DNA of 6,054 nt from positions 1 to 6,054 of the forward strand of contig JARXKR010000134.1 in NCBI GenBank assembly GCA_030271565.1. The letters run 5' to 3'. The notes under the pieces are model-generated. The model was not told the origin of the DNA and did no database searches. It worked only from the letters and a program-made list of their open reading frames with translations. How positions within the stretch are numbered: the stretch's first letter is position 1; each line of letters starts with the position of its first letter. The stretch is from Pseudomonadota bacterium. GTDB lineage: Bacteria; Pseudomonadota; Alphaproteobacteria; Sphingomonadales; Sphingomonadaceae. The translations under genes and the position numbers were made by a program. Below, in pieces: positions 5,648 through 6,054 of this stretch.

Positions 5648-6054
5648 TCAATCCTTGACCACGGGCAGCCACACCGCGCTCGCTTCGGTCCCGCCCCAGC
5701 GCACTGTCTGGCGCGCTTTCTGGTAGGCGCTGGCGGGGGCGTCGAAGATCGAGGGGACCCAGGTCTGCGGGTTGCGGTCGTAGAGTGGGTAAAGGCTCGA
5801 CTGGATTTGCACCATGATCCGGTGCCCGGGCAGGAACACGTGGTTCACGTTAGGTAGCGACCATCCGAAGCTGTAAGTCTGGCCGGGCTTGAGCGGTGCG
5901 GGGGTGCTGAAGCCGTGGACGTAGCGCCCGCGGAATATCTCAATCCCGATGCCCAGTTCGTACCCGGCCAGACCTGCGTTGACAGTCTGTTCGGCGGGAT
6001 AGACATCGATCAGCTTGACCACCCAGTCGCTGTCCTGCCCGCTGGTGGCGGCAT
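5648..6054 (-). CDS. CocE/NonD-family (X-Pro dipeptidyl-peptidase-like) hydrolase, C-terminal part (5' end outside window)
   Basis: The last 135 or so codons of an alpha/beta-hydrolase of the cocaine esterase / glutaryl-7-ACA acylase / X-Pro dipeptidyl-peptidase group. Only the C-terminal jelly-roll domain (PepX_C type) is inside the window. The frame is open to the edge; upstream of the GTG at 6022 it continues as TSGQDSDWVV, so that GTG is an internal Val. Diagnostic pieces are DWVVKLIDVYP near the start of the visible part, RGRYVHGF, LKPGQTYSFGWSLPNVNHVFLPGHRI (the sheet plus the PGHR turn), QSSLYPLYDRNPQTWV and the closing ASAVWLPVV. The catalytic Ser-Asp-His triad lies in the upstream hydrolase domain and cannot be checked. 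Such enzymes cleave esters or amides; the substrate is unpredictable from this end. TGA is at 5650-5648. Confidence 0.92.
   Translation of the reverse strand, partial: AATSGQDSDWVVKLIDVYPAEQTVNAGLAGYELGIGIEIFRGRYVHGFSTPAPLKPGQTYSFGWSLPNVNHVFLPGHRIMVQIQSSLYPLYDRNPQTWVPSIFDAPASAYQKARQTVRWGGTEASAVWLPVVKD

Overview
The window is a GC-rich stretch of bacterial chromosome. Codon bias, the style of the intergenic palindromes and the protein relatives that come to mind suggest an alphaproteobacterium, most likely of the Sphingomonadales (Erythrobacter/Novosphingobium-like). That placement is inferred from pattern recognition; no search was run.

Layout, left to right. (1) 1-548, plus strand: the C-terminal half of a branched-chain amino acid aminotransferase (IlvE), whose N-terminus lies outside the window. 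(2) 551-680: a 130-bp palindrome that fills almost the whole gap between two convergent genes and folds on paper into a nearly fully paired four-way cloverleaf. (3) 704-3121, minus strand: a tight three-gene operon read right to left. It encodes a GbsR/MarR-type regulator, then a DUF4166 protein 4 nt downstream, then a saccharopine-dehydrogenase-like oxidoreductase whose GTG start overlaps the preceding stop. A 16-bp perfect palindrome lies at the regulator's start. (4) 3122-3641: about 520 bp with no convincing gene. It holds a second palindromic repeat (3320-3425) built from the same modules as the first but arranged inside-out, and a tandem 11-bp repeat just before the next gene. (5) 3642-4505, plus strand: a complete YghU-type glutathione transferase. 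(6) 4559-4633, plus strand: tRNA-Gln(TTG) with encoded CCA and a plausible promoter. (7) 4687-5589, minus strand: a secreted protein of unknown function with an Ala-rich helical tail. (8) 5648-6054, minus strand: the C-terminal domain of a CocE/NonD-family hydrolase, continuing past the window edge.

Most of the genes look like ordinary chromosomal housekeeping or accessory metabolism. The parts that stand out are the two palindromic elements, which look like composite mobile or structural repeats made from one module in opposite arrangements, and the regulator/DUF4166/reductase operon, whose substrate is unknown. No phage genes, transposases, CRISPR arrays, toxin-antitoxin pairs or recognisable defence genes were seen.
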